Assembly: GCA_002715965.1 (NCBI GenBank)
Contig: PBAL01000075.1
Location: 1-64,000 of the forward strand
Direction: 5' to 3'
Length of the DNA stretch: 64,000 nt
DNA from: Verrucomicrobiales bacterium
Lineage (GTDB): Bacteria; Verrucomicrobiota; Verrucomicrobiia; Limisphaerales; JAYPXF01
The position numbers and the translations under genes are program-made. Positions 45,903 to 54,600 of this stretch are shown piece after piece (the stretch's first letter is position 1; each line of letters begins with the position of its first letter). The notes beneath the pieces were generated by a model. That model made no database searches and had not been told where the DNA came from. It worked only from the letters and a program-made list of their open reading frames with translations.

Positions 45903-46373
45903 CTACCGGATCGACTTCATCACCTTCGCCATCGCCAGTGCCGTCTGCGCGGCTTCTGATCCTCGATTGAAGTCCGGGTCCAGGCAGCGCACGCGCGCCT
46001 GTTCGTGATCCTCGAACAGCAGTACTTCGTGAATCACCGGCACTCCGTAGAGCAATTGCGCGTGGGCCAATGCATCGCTGACTGCATCTCCGATGTGCTG
46101 TGCGTGAGTGGTGGCGCCCCGCATGATGACACCGAGGCAGATGATCCCCGACCACATTTGATCGGTCTCGTTCTGTCGCGCCAGTTCGCCAACCACCACA
46201 GGAATCTCGTAGGCACCCGGAACGCGGACGGTCTTTATCTCTGCAGCCGACTGCTCCAACTCACGCTTGGCCGCGCGCAACATGCTGTTCACGTACTTGC
46301 CGTTGTATTTGGATGCAACGATGGCAAAGCGGCCCCCCTTGGCCTTCGCAGTCTTGTTTGTCTTGGTCAGCAC
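45903..46373 (-). CDS. ribH: 6,7-dimethyl-8-ribityllumazine synthase
   Basis: Riboflavin-pathway enzyme of ~156 residues condensing 5-amino-6-ribitylaminouracil with 3,4-dihydroxybutanone 4-phosphate. Typical phrases are AIVASKYNGKYVNSML, VPGAYEIPVVV and LGVIMRGATTHAQHIGD, with a His in the catalytic-loop position. GTG 46373 is chosen because it gives the usual family length; the longer frame extends into the upstream methyltransferase gene. It starts 15 bases after the methyltransferase stop. No other rib genes are in the window. Confidence 0.9.
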   Translation of the reverse strand: MLTKTNKTAKAKGGRFAIVASKYNGKYVNSMLRAAKRELEQSAAEIKTVRVPGAYEIPVVVGELARQNETDQMWSGIICLGVIMRGATTHAQHIGDAVSDALAHAQLLYGVPVIHEVLLFEDHEQARVRCLDPDFNRGSEAAQTALAMAKVMKSIR

Positions 46374-46387
46374 TGGAAACCCGATGT

Positions 46388-46972
46388 TCAGATCGGCGAA
46401 TAGATGTTCACGCGGGCGGGCGGGACGTTGAACCAAACGATCGATGAGTCCACCAGATCGAAGCGACGACCGACGATCGGACAGGCGCTCGGGCGCAGGT
46501 CGTAGGTGAACTGCACGAAACGGCCGTCCTTCGGAAGGACGCGATGCGCCTCGTCAACAATCCCATGTCCGACTTCCTTCGACAGCGACTTGAAAGGCAG
46601 GCTGGATACGATGTGCGCCACGTCTTGCTCCTGCAAGGCGTGATCGCTGTCCAGCAATTCACCCAGCTTGGTCGCATCGCCGAGCTTCACGTTGGCCTGG
46701 GGAAATCGCTTCTGGGTCCAGTCCACCATTTCCTCGCTGCAATCAACTGATACCAAGTTCTGAGGATCGATGCCGTGGTCGAAAAGCGACTTGGTAATCG
46801 CACCCGTACCCACACCCAATTCCACAATTAATCCTGCTTCACCCGTGGGCACGGCACGAGCCATCCGACGCCCAAGAAACGGACTGCTCGGCACGATCGA
46901 GCCGGTGGTTCGCCGGTCGCTGAAAAATGCGCCACCAAACGCTGCGTAAGACATGAGAGTTTTGATCGCCAT
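46388..46972 (-). CDS. SAM-dependent methyltransferase (phospholipid N-methyltransferase-like)
   Basis: Class I methyltransferase of 194 residues. SAM motif I is VELGVGTGAITKSL, followed by LVSVDCSEEMVDW (motif II) and IVSSLPFKSL (motif IV). The N-terminal phrase MAIKTLMSYAAFGGAFFSDRRTTGSIVPSSP is like PmtA-type phospholipid N-methyltransferases, which start with similar SPFL/GAI-PSS motifs. Related rRNA methyltransferases (KsgA) cannot be fully excluded. The start ATG 46972 is preferred over an upstream frame. It precedes ribH by 15 bases. Confidence 0.8.
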   Translation of the reverse strand: MAIKTLMSYAAFGGAFFSDRRTTGSIVPSSPFLGRRMARAVPTGEAGLIVELGVGTGAITKSLFDHGIDPQNLVSVDCSEEMVDWTQKRFPQANVKLGDATKLGELLDSDHALQEQDVAHIVSSLPFKSLSKEVGHGIVDEAHRVLPKDGRFVQFTYDLRPSACPIVGRRFDLVDSSIVWFNVPPARVNIYSPI

Positions 46973-47061
46973 AACAACTGGGTCGTTTCGATCCGTTTCC
47001 TGAAGCGGGCGACATGAAAAACCCGGATGCATTGAACGTCAATCGCGAAGTCAGGCGGAAA

Positions 47062-47128
47062 AGCTCCGGACTCCAAAACTCAAGCCTCAAAGAAGCTTCA
47101 AACCCCAGAATCCAATCTTCAATCTGAG
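47062..47128. repeat. Low-complexity intergenic repeat, similar to 8333-8397
   Basis: This stretch upstream of the methyltransferase gene repeats words such as CTCCAAA, CTTCAA and AATC, in the same style as 8333-8397. It is likely the same family of dispersed low-complexity sequence. Confidence 0.4.
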
Positions 47129-47191
47129 GCGACACATTCATCGAAACAGGCACCGAGCGACCCACATCGACGTTGCGTCACAAGTAGACTG

Positions 47192-47371
47192 ATGAATCTT
47201 GAAGCTTCCCTGGAGTTTGGTGAAAGGATGCGCGGAAGCGGGCAAATCGCCGAACAGATCGAACAGATGTTCAAGGTGGCCTGCCGCAAAGCGGGAATAG
47301 CCGACAATCGACTGAAGCTCTCCACGGCCGCGTTTCGAAAAGTGGATACGAATCAGCCGGAGTTGTTTTAG
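47192..47371 (+). pseudogene. C-terminal stub of a PA0069-like radical SAM protein
   Basis: A short frame encodes 59 residues reading FGERMRGSGQIAEQIEQMF, then KVACRKAGI, LSTAAFRK and a final QPELF. From memory this matches the extreme C-terminus of PA0069-family radical SAM proteins, which end with a similar LSTxxFRR...QLxLF phrase. The catalytic part with the CxxxCxxC cluster is absent upstream; instead there is repeat-like sequence. I read it as a leftover from deletion. An alternative is a free-standing small protein starting at ATG 47192; no clear ribosome-binding site supports that. Confidence 0.5.
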
Positions 47372-47381
47372 TAGGGGGATT

Positions 47382-47404
47382 GGTTAAAGGGTTAAATGGT
47401 TAAA
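47382..47404. repeat. Three tandem copies of an 8-base unit
   Basis: GGTTAAAG, GGTTAAAT and GGTTAAAC follow each other, in the gap between the radical-SAM stub and the peroxiredoxin gene. Pyrimidine-rich words CAACCTTTCAACC occur again about 50 bases on and could pair with them. Confidence 0.6.
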
Positions 47405-47539
47405 CGGACCAATCACGAATGAGCGCGCGGATCACTCGAAGTGCCCACCCTTCAACCTTTCAACCACCCCACCAGTGAACAACTTTCGCCTTCTCCCTCT
47501 TGACTAAACGCCAGATTCCACTACCCCTTCGCATGACCG

Positions 47540-48151
47540 ATGGAAAGCGACTGCCAACAACTCAATGTGGGGGCCGACGTGCCCGATTTCAAAATGGAAA
47601 CCTACGAGCCCAGTGGCGGGCTCTTTGGCGAGGTATCACTCGCTGATCTGAAGAAAGACGGAAAGTGGACCATCCTCGTGTTCTATCCGGCCGACTTCAC
47701 CTTCGTCTGTCCCACCGAACTGGCGGACCTCGGTGAATGCAACGCGGCCTTGGAAGAACTGGGTGCCAAGGTGATCAGCGTTTCGACCGACACCAAGTTT
47801 GCACACCTGGCTTGGAAGAATTCCGAAAAACTGCTCGAGAACATTACCTATTCCATGGCGGCTGATCCGATGGGTGAGGTGAGCAAGTTGTTCGGCGTTT
47901 ACGATGCGGCTACCGGGCTGGCCTTGCGCGGAACGTTCGTGATTAATCCCGAGGGCAAGCTCGTGTCTAGCGAGGTGAATTTCTACAATGTGGGGCGTAA
48001 CGCCGAAGAGCTCCTGCGCAAGATGAAGGCCAATGCGTATCTTGCGGACCACCCGAACGAGGCCTGCCCAGCCAAGTGGCAACCCGGTTCAAAGACGCTC
48101 GCCCCGTCCGAAAGCATGGTAGGGGCGGTTTGGGAAGCGCTGAACGAGTAG
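47540..48151 (+). CDS. Typical 2-Cys peroxiredoxin (AhpC/Prx1 type)
   Basis: Cytoplasmic peroxidase of 203 residues that reduces hydrogen peroxide and organic peroxides. The peroxidatic Cys57 is in FTFVCPTE, and the resolving Cys176 in NEACPAKW. The length and C-terminus fit Prx1/AhpC. The reducing partner (AhpF, thioredoxin) is not in the window. ATG 47540 is the only plausible start in frame. It converges with the ion-channel gene, ending 29 bases from it. Confidence 0.95.
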   Translation: MESDCQQLNVGADVPDFKMETYEPSGGLFGEVSLADLKKDGKWTILVFYPADFTFVCPTELADLGECNAALEELGAKVISVSTDTKFAHLAWKNSEKLLENITYSMAADPMGEVSKLFGVYDAATGLALRGTFVINPEGKLVSSEVNFYNVGRNAEELLRKMKANAYLADHPNEACPAKWQPGSKTLAPSESMVGAVWEALNE

Positions 48152-48180
48152 GCCCCAAGCAGGCCAGAACTCTGCCAGAT

Positions 48181-49056
48181 CTACGTGGCCTTTCGTTCTT
48201 CGATCAGCTTCTTCAATTCTTGGAACTGTGATTCGAGCGACCTGACGGCTTCCTCCAGCTTTGCTTCACGTTCCTCGACTTCGTCGATGTCGAGCTTCCG
48301 CTTGATGGCTTCTGCCTGAGCCTCTGAAAGGCTCGTGACCATCACGCCGACGAACAGGTTGATCATCACCATCGCGCCGATGATCACGAAGCTGGAGAAG
48401 AACAGTATCCCCCACCAACCAAAGGCTTCGGGATTTGGGCCAACCGGGGTTGGTCCTTGCGCGGCGTAAAGATGTGAGCCGTAGTACGCCGTGTACATGA
48501 GGTCCGTCCAGTCTTCGAGTGTGACCGCGCGGAAGAGCGAGACCATCGACATTCCCAGCGAGCCGAAATGGCCGGGATCGTTTCCGCGAAACAAAAACGT
48601 CCCCATCACCGCATACACGTAGAAGTGGAGAAGCATCAGCAGAGACACGTAACCCATTGAAGGAAGCGACTTCAGCAGCGCGCCCACGAGGATTTGTAAT
48701 TTGGGAATCTGCGTGACAAGTCGAACCGCCCGCAGGATTCGCGCGAGTCGAACGACCGTTACCCACGCACCGCTGGAAGGCAGCAGACACACCGCGACGA
48801 TGGTGAAGTCAAAGACGTTCCAGCCGTTGTTGAAGAAGTTCTGTGGCTTGGGAGATTCGGCGATCATCTTGATCACGATCTCGAAGATGAAGATGCCGAG
48901 AATGATCTTGTCGAAGACGTGAATGAGGCCGCCATGCTTCTCAACGATTTTGGAATTCGTTTCCAAACCCACCAGCACACCCGCAGCGACAATGACTCCG
49001 ATGATGAACACCTCGAATCGATGATCATCCCTGATCCGTATACAAAGTTCCTTCAC
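48181..49056 (-). CDS. BacNav-type voltage-gated cation channel
   Basis: Inner-membrane channel of ~291 residues with one six-helix voltage-sensor/pore domain, as in NaChBac. The S4 segment is TVVRLARILRAVRLV with Arg every third residue. The pore loop reads RAVTLEDWTDLMY: the selectivity phrase TLEDW is close to TLESW of sodium-selective BacNav channels. The pore helix is followed by S6 (IGAMVMINLFVGVMVTSL) and a C-terminal Glu/Lys coiled coil (VEEREAKLEEAVRSLESQFQELKKL), the tetramerisation tail. GTG 49056 is chosen; the frame extends to 49143 into the rhomboid start. Confidence 0.88.
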   Translation of the reverse strand: MKELCIRIRDDHRFEVFIIGVIVAAGVLVGLETNSKIVEKHGGLIHVFDKIILGIFIFEIVIKMIAESPKPQNFFNNGWNVFDFTIVAVCLLPSSGAWVTVVRLARILRAVRLVTQIPKLQILVGALLKSLPSMGYVSLLMLLHFYVYAVMGTFLFRGNDPGHFGSLGMSMVSLFRAVTLEDWTDLMYTAYYGSHLYAAQGPTPVGPNPEAFGWWGILFFSSFVIIGAMVMINLFVGVMVTSLSEAQAEAIKRKLDIDEVEEREAKLEEAVRSLESQFQELKKLIEERKAT

Positions 49057-49098
49057 GCGCCGGAGGATTAATTCGCCAACGGAGGAGACAAGAAAATT

Positions 49099-50076
49099 GT
49101 GGAGCTGGGTGGACGGGAATTGAGCCCCAGTGCCTGCTTGCACTGGATTCGCGCGAGGAGTAGTTTCCAGTCAGTGTTGGCAGACCGCCATTTCGAAGCG
49201 CCTCGTTCCTCCGCCCCAACTTGGTCGGTCACCGGTGTGCTTATCCTGGCGAACCTGCTGATCTTCGCGTTCCAGATGCTGGCCGAGAGCAACAGCTGGA
49301 AGTTCGAAGAAGTCTTCGCGCTTCATCCTGCGGAGATGGTCAGCGGCAATGTCTGGCAGGTCGTCACATTTCAATTTCAGCATAACGACTGGGTTCACCT
49401 CTTGATCAACTGCCTCATCCTCTGGTGGTTCGGTCGGCAGATGGAGTCGTTCCTGGGCCGCGTCTCCTTCCTGAAGCTCTACCTCTCAGGTGGTGCGATC
49501 GGCGGCTTTGCCCAGGTCATCTGGACCTTCCTCTTCGACAAGGATGTGCTCAATGTTCCAGTCGTCGGAGCATCCGCAGGGGTTTGTGCCTTGGTGGCCG
49601 CCTATGCCGCACTGAACTGGGATCAACAGTTCGTGCTCTCGATTCTCACATTCCGTCCCTTCACGACGCGCGGAAAATACCTGGCTCTGTTGCTTATCGT
49701 GACGTGCGGATTGGAAGTTTTTTACGGCTCAGAACAAATTGCGCATGCCGCGCACTTTGGCGGGATCTGGGCGGGCCTGGTTTACATCCGTTGGATCATC
49801 CAGGCAGAACGCTTGTGGAATGTCTGGGAAGCCCTGCGCGCGCGCATCAAGCCCCGGCCATTGATCGAGCGGGTTGAGCCGCCCACGGAAATCCACTTCG
49901 AGGCGATCGATGACATGCCCGAAGCGGAGATTCTAAACGATCTGCCGGCTGATGAATTCATGGAGCGTGAAGTGGATCCTGTTCTTGAAAAGATTTCCGC
50001 TCACGGGATCGAGAGCCTCACCGAACGCGAAAAGAAGATCCTCGATCACGCGCACGAGATCATGACCGGCAAGTGA
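49099..50076 (+). CDS. Rhomboid-family intramembrane serine protease
   Basis: Protein of 325 residues with about six membrane helices (residues 45-235). The catalytic dyad is Ser159 in VVGASAGV and His219 in HAAHFGG; the phrase HNDWVHLLINCLILWWFG is the HxxxN region. The C-terminal ~90 residues are a soluble Glu/Asp-rich tail ending in ERLTEREKKILDHAHEI-like helix. The GTG at 49099 is preceded by a good ribosome-binding site (GGAGGAG at 49081-49087). It diverges from the ion-channel gene with about 43 bases between starts. Confidence 0.92.
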   Translation: MELGGRELSPSACLHWIRARSSFQSVLADRHFEAPRSSAPTWSVTGVLILANLLIFAFQMLAESNSWKFEEVFALHPAEMVSGNVWQVVTFQFQHNDWVHLLINCLILWWFGRQMESFLGRVSFLKLYLSGGAIGGFAQVIWTFLFDKDVLNVPVVGASAGVCALVAAYAALNWDQQFVLSILTFRPFTTRGKYLALLLIVTCGLEVFYGSEQIAHAAHFGGIWAGLVYIRWIIQAERLWNVWEALRARIKPRPLIERVEPPTEIHFEAIDDMPEAEILNDLPADEFMEREVDPVLEKISAHGIESLTEREKKILDHAHEIMTGK

Positions 50077-50079
50077 GGT

Positions 50080-50551
50080 TCACTTCCTCTTCGCGAGGAC
50101 ATCCTGCATCAGATCATAGACGCGCTTCCCGGAAACGCCCCAGTTCGTCCGCGTCTTGAAATCCTGAAACGCCTTGCGGCCGCAATCGATGTAGCGGTCG
50201 TAGTCCTCAAACTTATCGAGGAAGAATTTACGCGGACCGTCATCGGCTCCGATGAACATCACGATCCGGCGTATCGCCTTCAGATTCAGCTCACGATTTT
50301 CCGGACCGTTGAAGATTTCCATCATGGAGACCGACACGTCGTTCCAGCCGGAAGCATGATCAACTCCCAGTCGAAACGGTCGCCGAGCTTGGCACAATCC
50401 CCGTCGTCAACGATCCTAACGTGCAATGTGAACGGACCGGCGGGATTATACAGATCGAACGCAAAAGCCTCGTAACCACCCCAGTCTATTCACCCGCATC
50501 GAAATCGCCCCCCGGGTAGTCACCTATTCCCGCCGCTTCCCTCAATTTCAT
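50080..50551 (-). pseudogene. Twice-frameshifted carbohydrate-binding-like domain protein
   Basis: Three frames on the minus strand form one beta-sandwich-like sequence. ATG 50551 opens 21 codons ending GDYPGGDFDAGE at TAG 50486. From 50489 a second frame reads DWGGYEAFAFDLYNPAGP and FTLHVRIVDDG, up to FDWELIMLPAG. From about 50346 a third frame continues WNDVSVSMMEIFNGPENRE to the end at 50080. The order and content look like the sugar-binding domains seen next to secreted glycosidase-like proteins. Two frame breaks and a short N-terminus indicate decay. The last frame alone would give a 105-residue protein. Confidence 0.55.
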
Positions 50552-50597
50552 TGGAATTATTTATTGTCACATAAGAAAAACAATATATTCTGCAACC

Positions 50598-51215
50598 ATG
50601 TCACGCCCAAATCTGTCGGAGATCCGAAAGCCTCAAATCCTTGATGCTTTCGTGGTGTGCATCGGCCGACATGGCTTGGAGGGGACGACTCTCGCACGAA
50701 TTGCCCAGACTGCCGGCATGAAGCGCACGATTCTTCGGCATTATATTGGCAATCGAGACAATTTAATTCAAAGCGCCGCTGAACGAATTGTTTCTCGATT
50801 GGATAACTGGCTGGAAGAAGAACTGGATTCTTGCGCAAACGTTGAGTCACTACTCGACAGCCTCTTCGACTCTGACGCCGGTGATTCAGGTTTGTCCTGT
50901 TTCGCCAAGTTTGTCCCTGACGCCCGGAATCCGGAGGTTGCTGAGTTGATCCAATCGCGAGTCAAGCGGCTTCAGGATACGATCGCCGAGAGACTGGGGA
51001 ATCTCACCGATCTCGATCGTGAGGCTCGCGTCTGTGTGGCGGAGGGATGGACTGCCATGGTGATTGCCGGCAACGTCATGGCACCAATAGAACGGGAGGG
51101 AATGAGATTGCGTGCGAGTGCCTTTCGGATGCTGCGTAAGGAAACTGTGCTTAACGAATCACCAACGGATCGATTCGTCACAGATGATTACACAGAAATT
51201 GGCGTGAATGACTGA
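50598..51215 (+). CDS. TetR/AcrR-family transcriptional regulator
   Basis: DNA-binding repressor of 205 residues. The N-terminal helix-turn-helix is ILDAFVVCIGRHGLEGTTLARIAQTAGMKRTILRHYIGNRDNL, the standard TetR layout; the C-terminal part is the ligand-binding domain. ATG 50598 is clear. The region just upstream (50552-50597) is unusually A+T rich and should hold the promoter. An 18-base palindrome overlaps its stop codon (51211-51228), a possible operator. No efflux or enzyme gene that TetR proteins usually control lies next to it. Confidence 0.92.
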   Translation: MSRPNLSEIRKPQILDAFVVCIGRHGLEGTTLARIAQTAGMKRTILRHYIGNRDNLIQSAAERIVSRLDNWLEEELDSCANVESLLDSLFDSDAGDSGLSCFAKFVPDARNPEVAELIQSRVKRLQDTIAERLGNLTDLDREARVCVAEGWTAMVIAGNVMAPIEREGMRLRASAFRMLRKETVLNESPTDRFVTDDYTEIGVND

Positions 51216-51228
51216 ATGAACGTTCAGT
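51211..51228. promoter_or_regulatory. Possible TetR operator palindrome
   Basis: ACTGAA and TTCAGT flank six bases, and the 10-base word TGAACGTTCA inside is a perfect palindrome. It overlaps the TetR stop codon. Palindromes of this size and spacing are typical TetR-family operators, but the usual position is upstream of the gene, and no operon to control is seen downstream. Confidence 0.35.
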
Positions 51229-51242
51229 AACTGCTGAAGACA

Positions 51243-51260
51243 AGTTTTCGAACAGGCCCT
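51243..51260. repeat. 18-base motif shared with 34768-34785
   Basis: AGTTTTCGAACAGGCCCT matches the reverse complement of 34768-34785 at 17 of 18 positions. It lies between the TetR gene and a small zinc-ribbon gene. Confidence 0.5.
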
Positions 51261-51486
51261 AGAGGGAATCGACAGAAGGAGAACGAGTCGAAGGCTTGTC
51301 AGCAGCCGCCAGACTGATGCGATTGTAGCAGTCTGAACATTGAAAGAATCCCCCGATAAAGTGCGTATTCCTGAGCCCCGTCCTTGCTCCACAGAAGTCG
51401 CACCTTTCCAGATGCTGCTCCAATTTCTTGGAGGGACCGACCCGCCCTGGGCCGGAGAAAGTGATCTTCACCCCGGAAGATTGCAT
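51259..51486 (-). CDS. Small protein with a possible zinc ribbon
   Basis: Frame of 75 residues with two CxxC pairs, CDFC and CSDC, separated by 18 residues (GARTGLRNTHFIGGFFQ between), a likely zinc-binding ribbon. The ends are Ser/Pro/Lys rich. ATG 51486 has GGAG 12 bases upstream. I do not recognise the family; a regulatory or adapter role is possible. The residue pattern is good, but the short length keeps confidence moderate. Confidence 0.5.
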   Translation of the reverse strand: MQSSGVKITFSGPGRVGPSKKLEQHLERCDFCGARTGLRNTHFIGGFFQCSDCYNRISLAAADKPSTRSPSVDSL

Positions 51487-51678
51487 GACTCCAGAGTGCT
51501 CCTGTTGGGGCGATTGGAATATACGTAGGTTACGGTAGATTGATTCGATGAAGCTACGAGGTCATTCAGAACAAATGTATGATTGATTTGTAGGTGTCCG
51601 TGTGCCTTTCAGGCCGCAGGAACGCAATGGGAATAACCCTCCCTCGACTTTCCAAAACGCTTTTCAGAATCTGTTCCC

Positions 51679-54600
51679 ATGCACGCTGAGTTTGTCCACC
51701 TTCACGTACACACCGAGTACTCCCTCCTCGATGGCGCCTGCAAAATGGACACGCTCACCGATCGCGCTGCCGAACTGAAGTTTCCAGCGCTCGCCATGAC
51801 CGACCATGGCGTCATGTATGGTGCCGTTGATTTCTTCAAATCATGTAGGAATAAGGGCATAAAACCCATTATTGGCTGCGAGATGTATATTGCGCCCCGA
51901 AGCCGACATGATCGAAAGAAGGTGCCCAATGCGACCGGGACCAAGGAACTATATCACCATCTCGGCCTGCTTGCTTCGGATGAAAAGGGCTATGAAAACC
52001 TGGTTCGTCTGGCCACGGCGGCCCAAACGGAGGGCTACTATTACAAGCCAAGGATCGACAAAGAGATTCTCGAGGAGTGCAAGGAAGGATTGATTTGCCT
52101 CTCCGGTTGCCTGGCCAGCGAGATTCCGCAACTCATCAAGGCCGGTGAGTTGGACAAGGCCAAGGAGACGATTGATTGGTACAAACAGGTTTTCACTCCT
52201 GAAAATTTTTATCTGGAGCTTCAGAACCACACAATTCCTGAACAAATTGAGGTGAATAAACACCTCGTTCAGTGGCACAAGGAATTCGGCCTCAATCTCG
52301 TCGCGACGAACGATGTGCATTACGTCAGAGCCGAACATGCTCACGCCCATGACATTCTGGTTTGTGTGGGAACACAGACCACGCTCAACAATCCAGATCG
52401 TCTCAGCCTGAGTTACATCAAGGAACAGTTCCACCTCCGCAGCCAGGAGGAGATGAACGCGATCTTTTCTGAAGTTCCGGATGCCTGCAAAAACACCTTG
52501 GAGGTGGCCGAGAAGTGCGACTTCGAGTTCGAGTTTGAAGCGCAGCATTACCCGGTCGCGGAGCCGCCCGAGGGTTTCACGCGCGAGGGCTTCCTACGCA
52601 AACTTTGCTGCGATGGGTTCGGCAAGCGCTACGGTCTCGACATCGATCCAAGTGGTGAGGAGTTCAAGATCGTGCACATCGAAGATCCATTTCGGTTGCC
52701 GAACTACAAACCGGCAGATCCCGACCGCGAACTCCCCAAGAACGCCGCGGAAGATCCAGAGGTTCGCGAAGCCATTCAGGTCTTCATTGATCGGCTTGAT
52801 GTGGAACTCGGGATCATCAAGAAGATGGGTTACGTGTCATACTTCATCATCGTGTCCGAGTTCGTGTTGTATGGACGCAGCATCGGCGTCGCCTGTGTCG
52901 CCCGCGGATCAGCCGCCGGATCACTCGTCGCCTACCTCCTCGAAATCGCGAACGTCGATCCCATCCGTTACAACCTCCTCTTCGAACGCTTCCTCAACCC
53001 CGAACGCGTCAGCCCCCCCGATATCGACATCGACTTCGCGGACGACCGCCGGCAGGAAATCATTGAGTATGTGCGACGCAAATACGGCGAGGAATGCGTT
53101 GCGCAGATCATCACCTTCGGAACCATGGGTGCGAAAGCCGCCGTGCGTGATGTCGGCCGCGCCATGGGCATGGGCTTCAGCGAAACGGATCGCCTCGCGA
53201 AGATGATTCCGAACGAGCTGAAGATGACGCTCAGGAAAGCGATCGATCAGTCGCCTGACTTTAAGGACGCGTATTCGAATGAGTCGCAATCCCGCGAACT
53301 CGTCGAGAACGCGATGGTCCTTGAAAACATGACGCGCAACACCTCGATTCACGCAGCAGGCGTCGTCATCGCGGGGCAACCCCTCGTCAACATCCTGCCG
53401 CTGAAAAAAGACGAAAGCGGCGCGCTCGTCACCCAATACCCTGGCGGCCCGGTCGAGGAACTCGGCTTGCTGAAGATGGATTTCCTCGGTCTGAAAACGC
53501 TGACGGTCATTCGCAACGCCTGCGAAATGATCAAGGAAACCAAGGACATCGACATCGACGTCGACCTCCTGCCCCTGACAGATGAAAAGACTTACGAACT
53601 CCTGAACAACGCGAACACCCTGGGCGTGTTTCAGTTGGAATCCGGCGGAATGCGCGACCTCTGCCGGAAGTTCCAGATCCAATCTGTCGAACACATCACG
53701 GCTCTCGTCGCACTCTATCGCCCGGGGCCGATGGACCTTATTCCCGACTTCATCCGACGCCGTCACGGCGAGGTTGAGATCAAGTATGAGCATCCGCTGC
53801 TCGAACAGATCAGCAATGAAACATACGGCATCCTGATCTATCAGGAGCAGGTCATGCAGGCGACGCAGATCCTTGCCGGTTACTCACTCGGAAAAGCCGA
53901 CCTCCTGCGCCGCGCCATGGGCAAGAAAAAGGTCGAGGTCATGCAGGAGCAGCGAAAGCTGTTCGTGGAAGGCTGCAAGAAGGTCAACAACATCTCTGCC
54001 GACAAGGCCAACAAAATCTTCGACTTGTTGGAGAAATTTGCCGGCTACGGATTCAACAAATCCCATGCGGCCGCCTACGCCGTCGTTGCCTATCAAACCG
54101 CCTACCTGAAGGCCAACCATCCTGTGGAATTCTATTGCGCGATGATGACCAACGACATGTCGGACACCGACAAGCTCAGCGAATACATCGCCGAGGCCGG
54201 CACGATGGGCATCGAGGTTCTTCCTCCTGATATCAATGAAAGCCACTCACAATTCGCGCCCGCACAAGAGGGCAAGGTGATTCGATTCGGCCTCGAAGCC
54301 ATCAAGGGCGTTGGTGGTGCAGCGGTCGATACCATCGTTGCTGCGCGCAAAGAAAGCGGTCCCTGCAAGTCGCTCAATGAATTCTGCGAACGACTCGACG
54401 GCCGAACCGTCAATCGCAAGGTCCTTGAATCGCTCATCAAGGCAGGCGCCTGTGACTGCTTTGGCGAGACCCGCGCCACACTCTTTGCCGCCATCGAAGG
54501 CGCGCTCAATCGCGCGGCCTCCATCATCGCCGATCGTGAAAAAGGACAGGGCTCCCTCTTCGGCATGATGGATGACGAGCCAAACTCGATCGAAGAAAAG

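Noticed and set aside
52921..53793. A 290-codon minus-strand frame inside dnaE
   Set aside because: Antisense to the conserved polymerase core.
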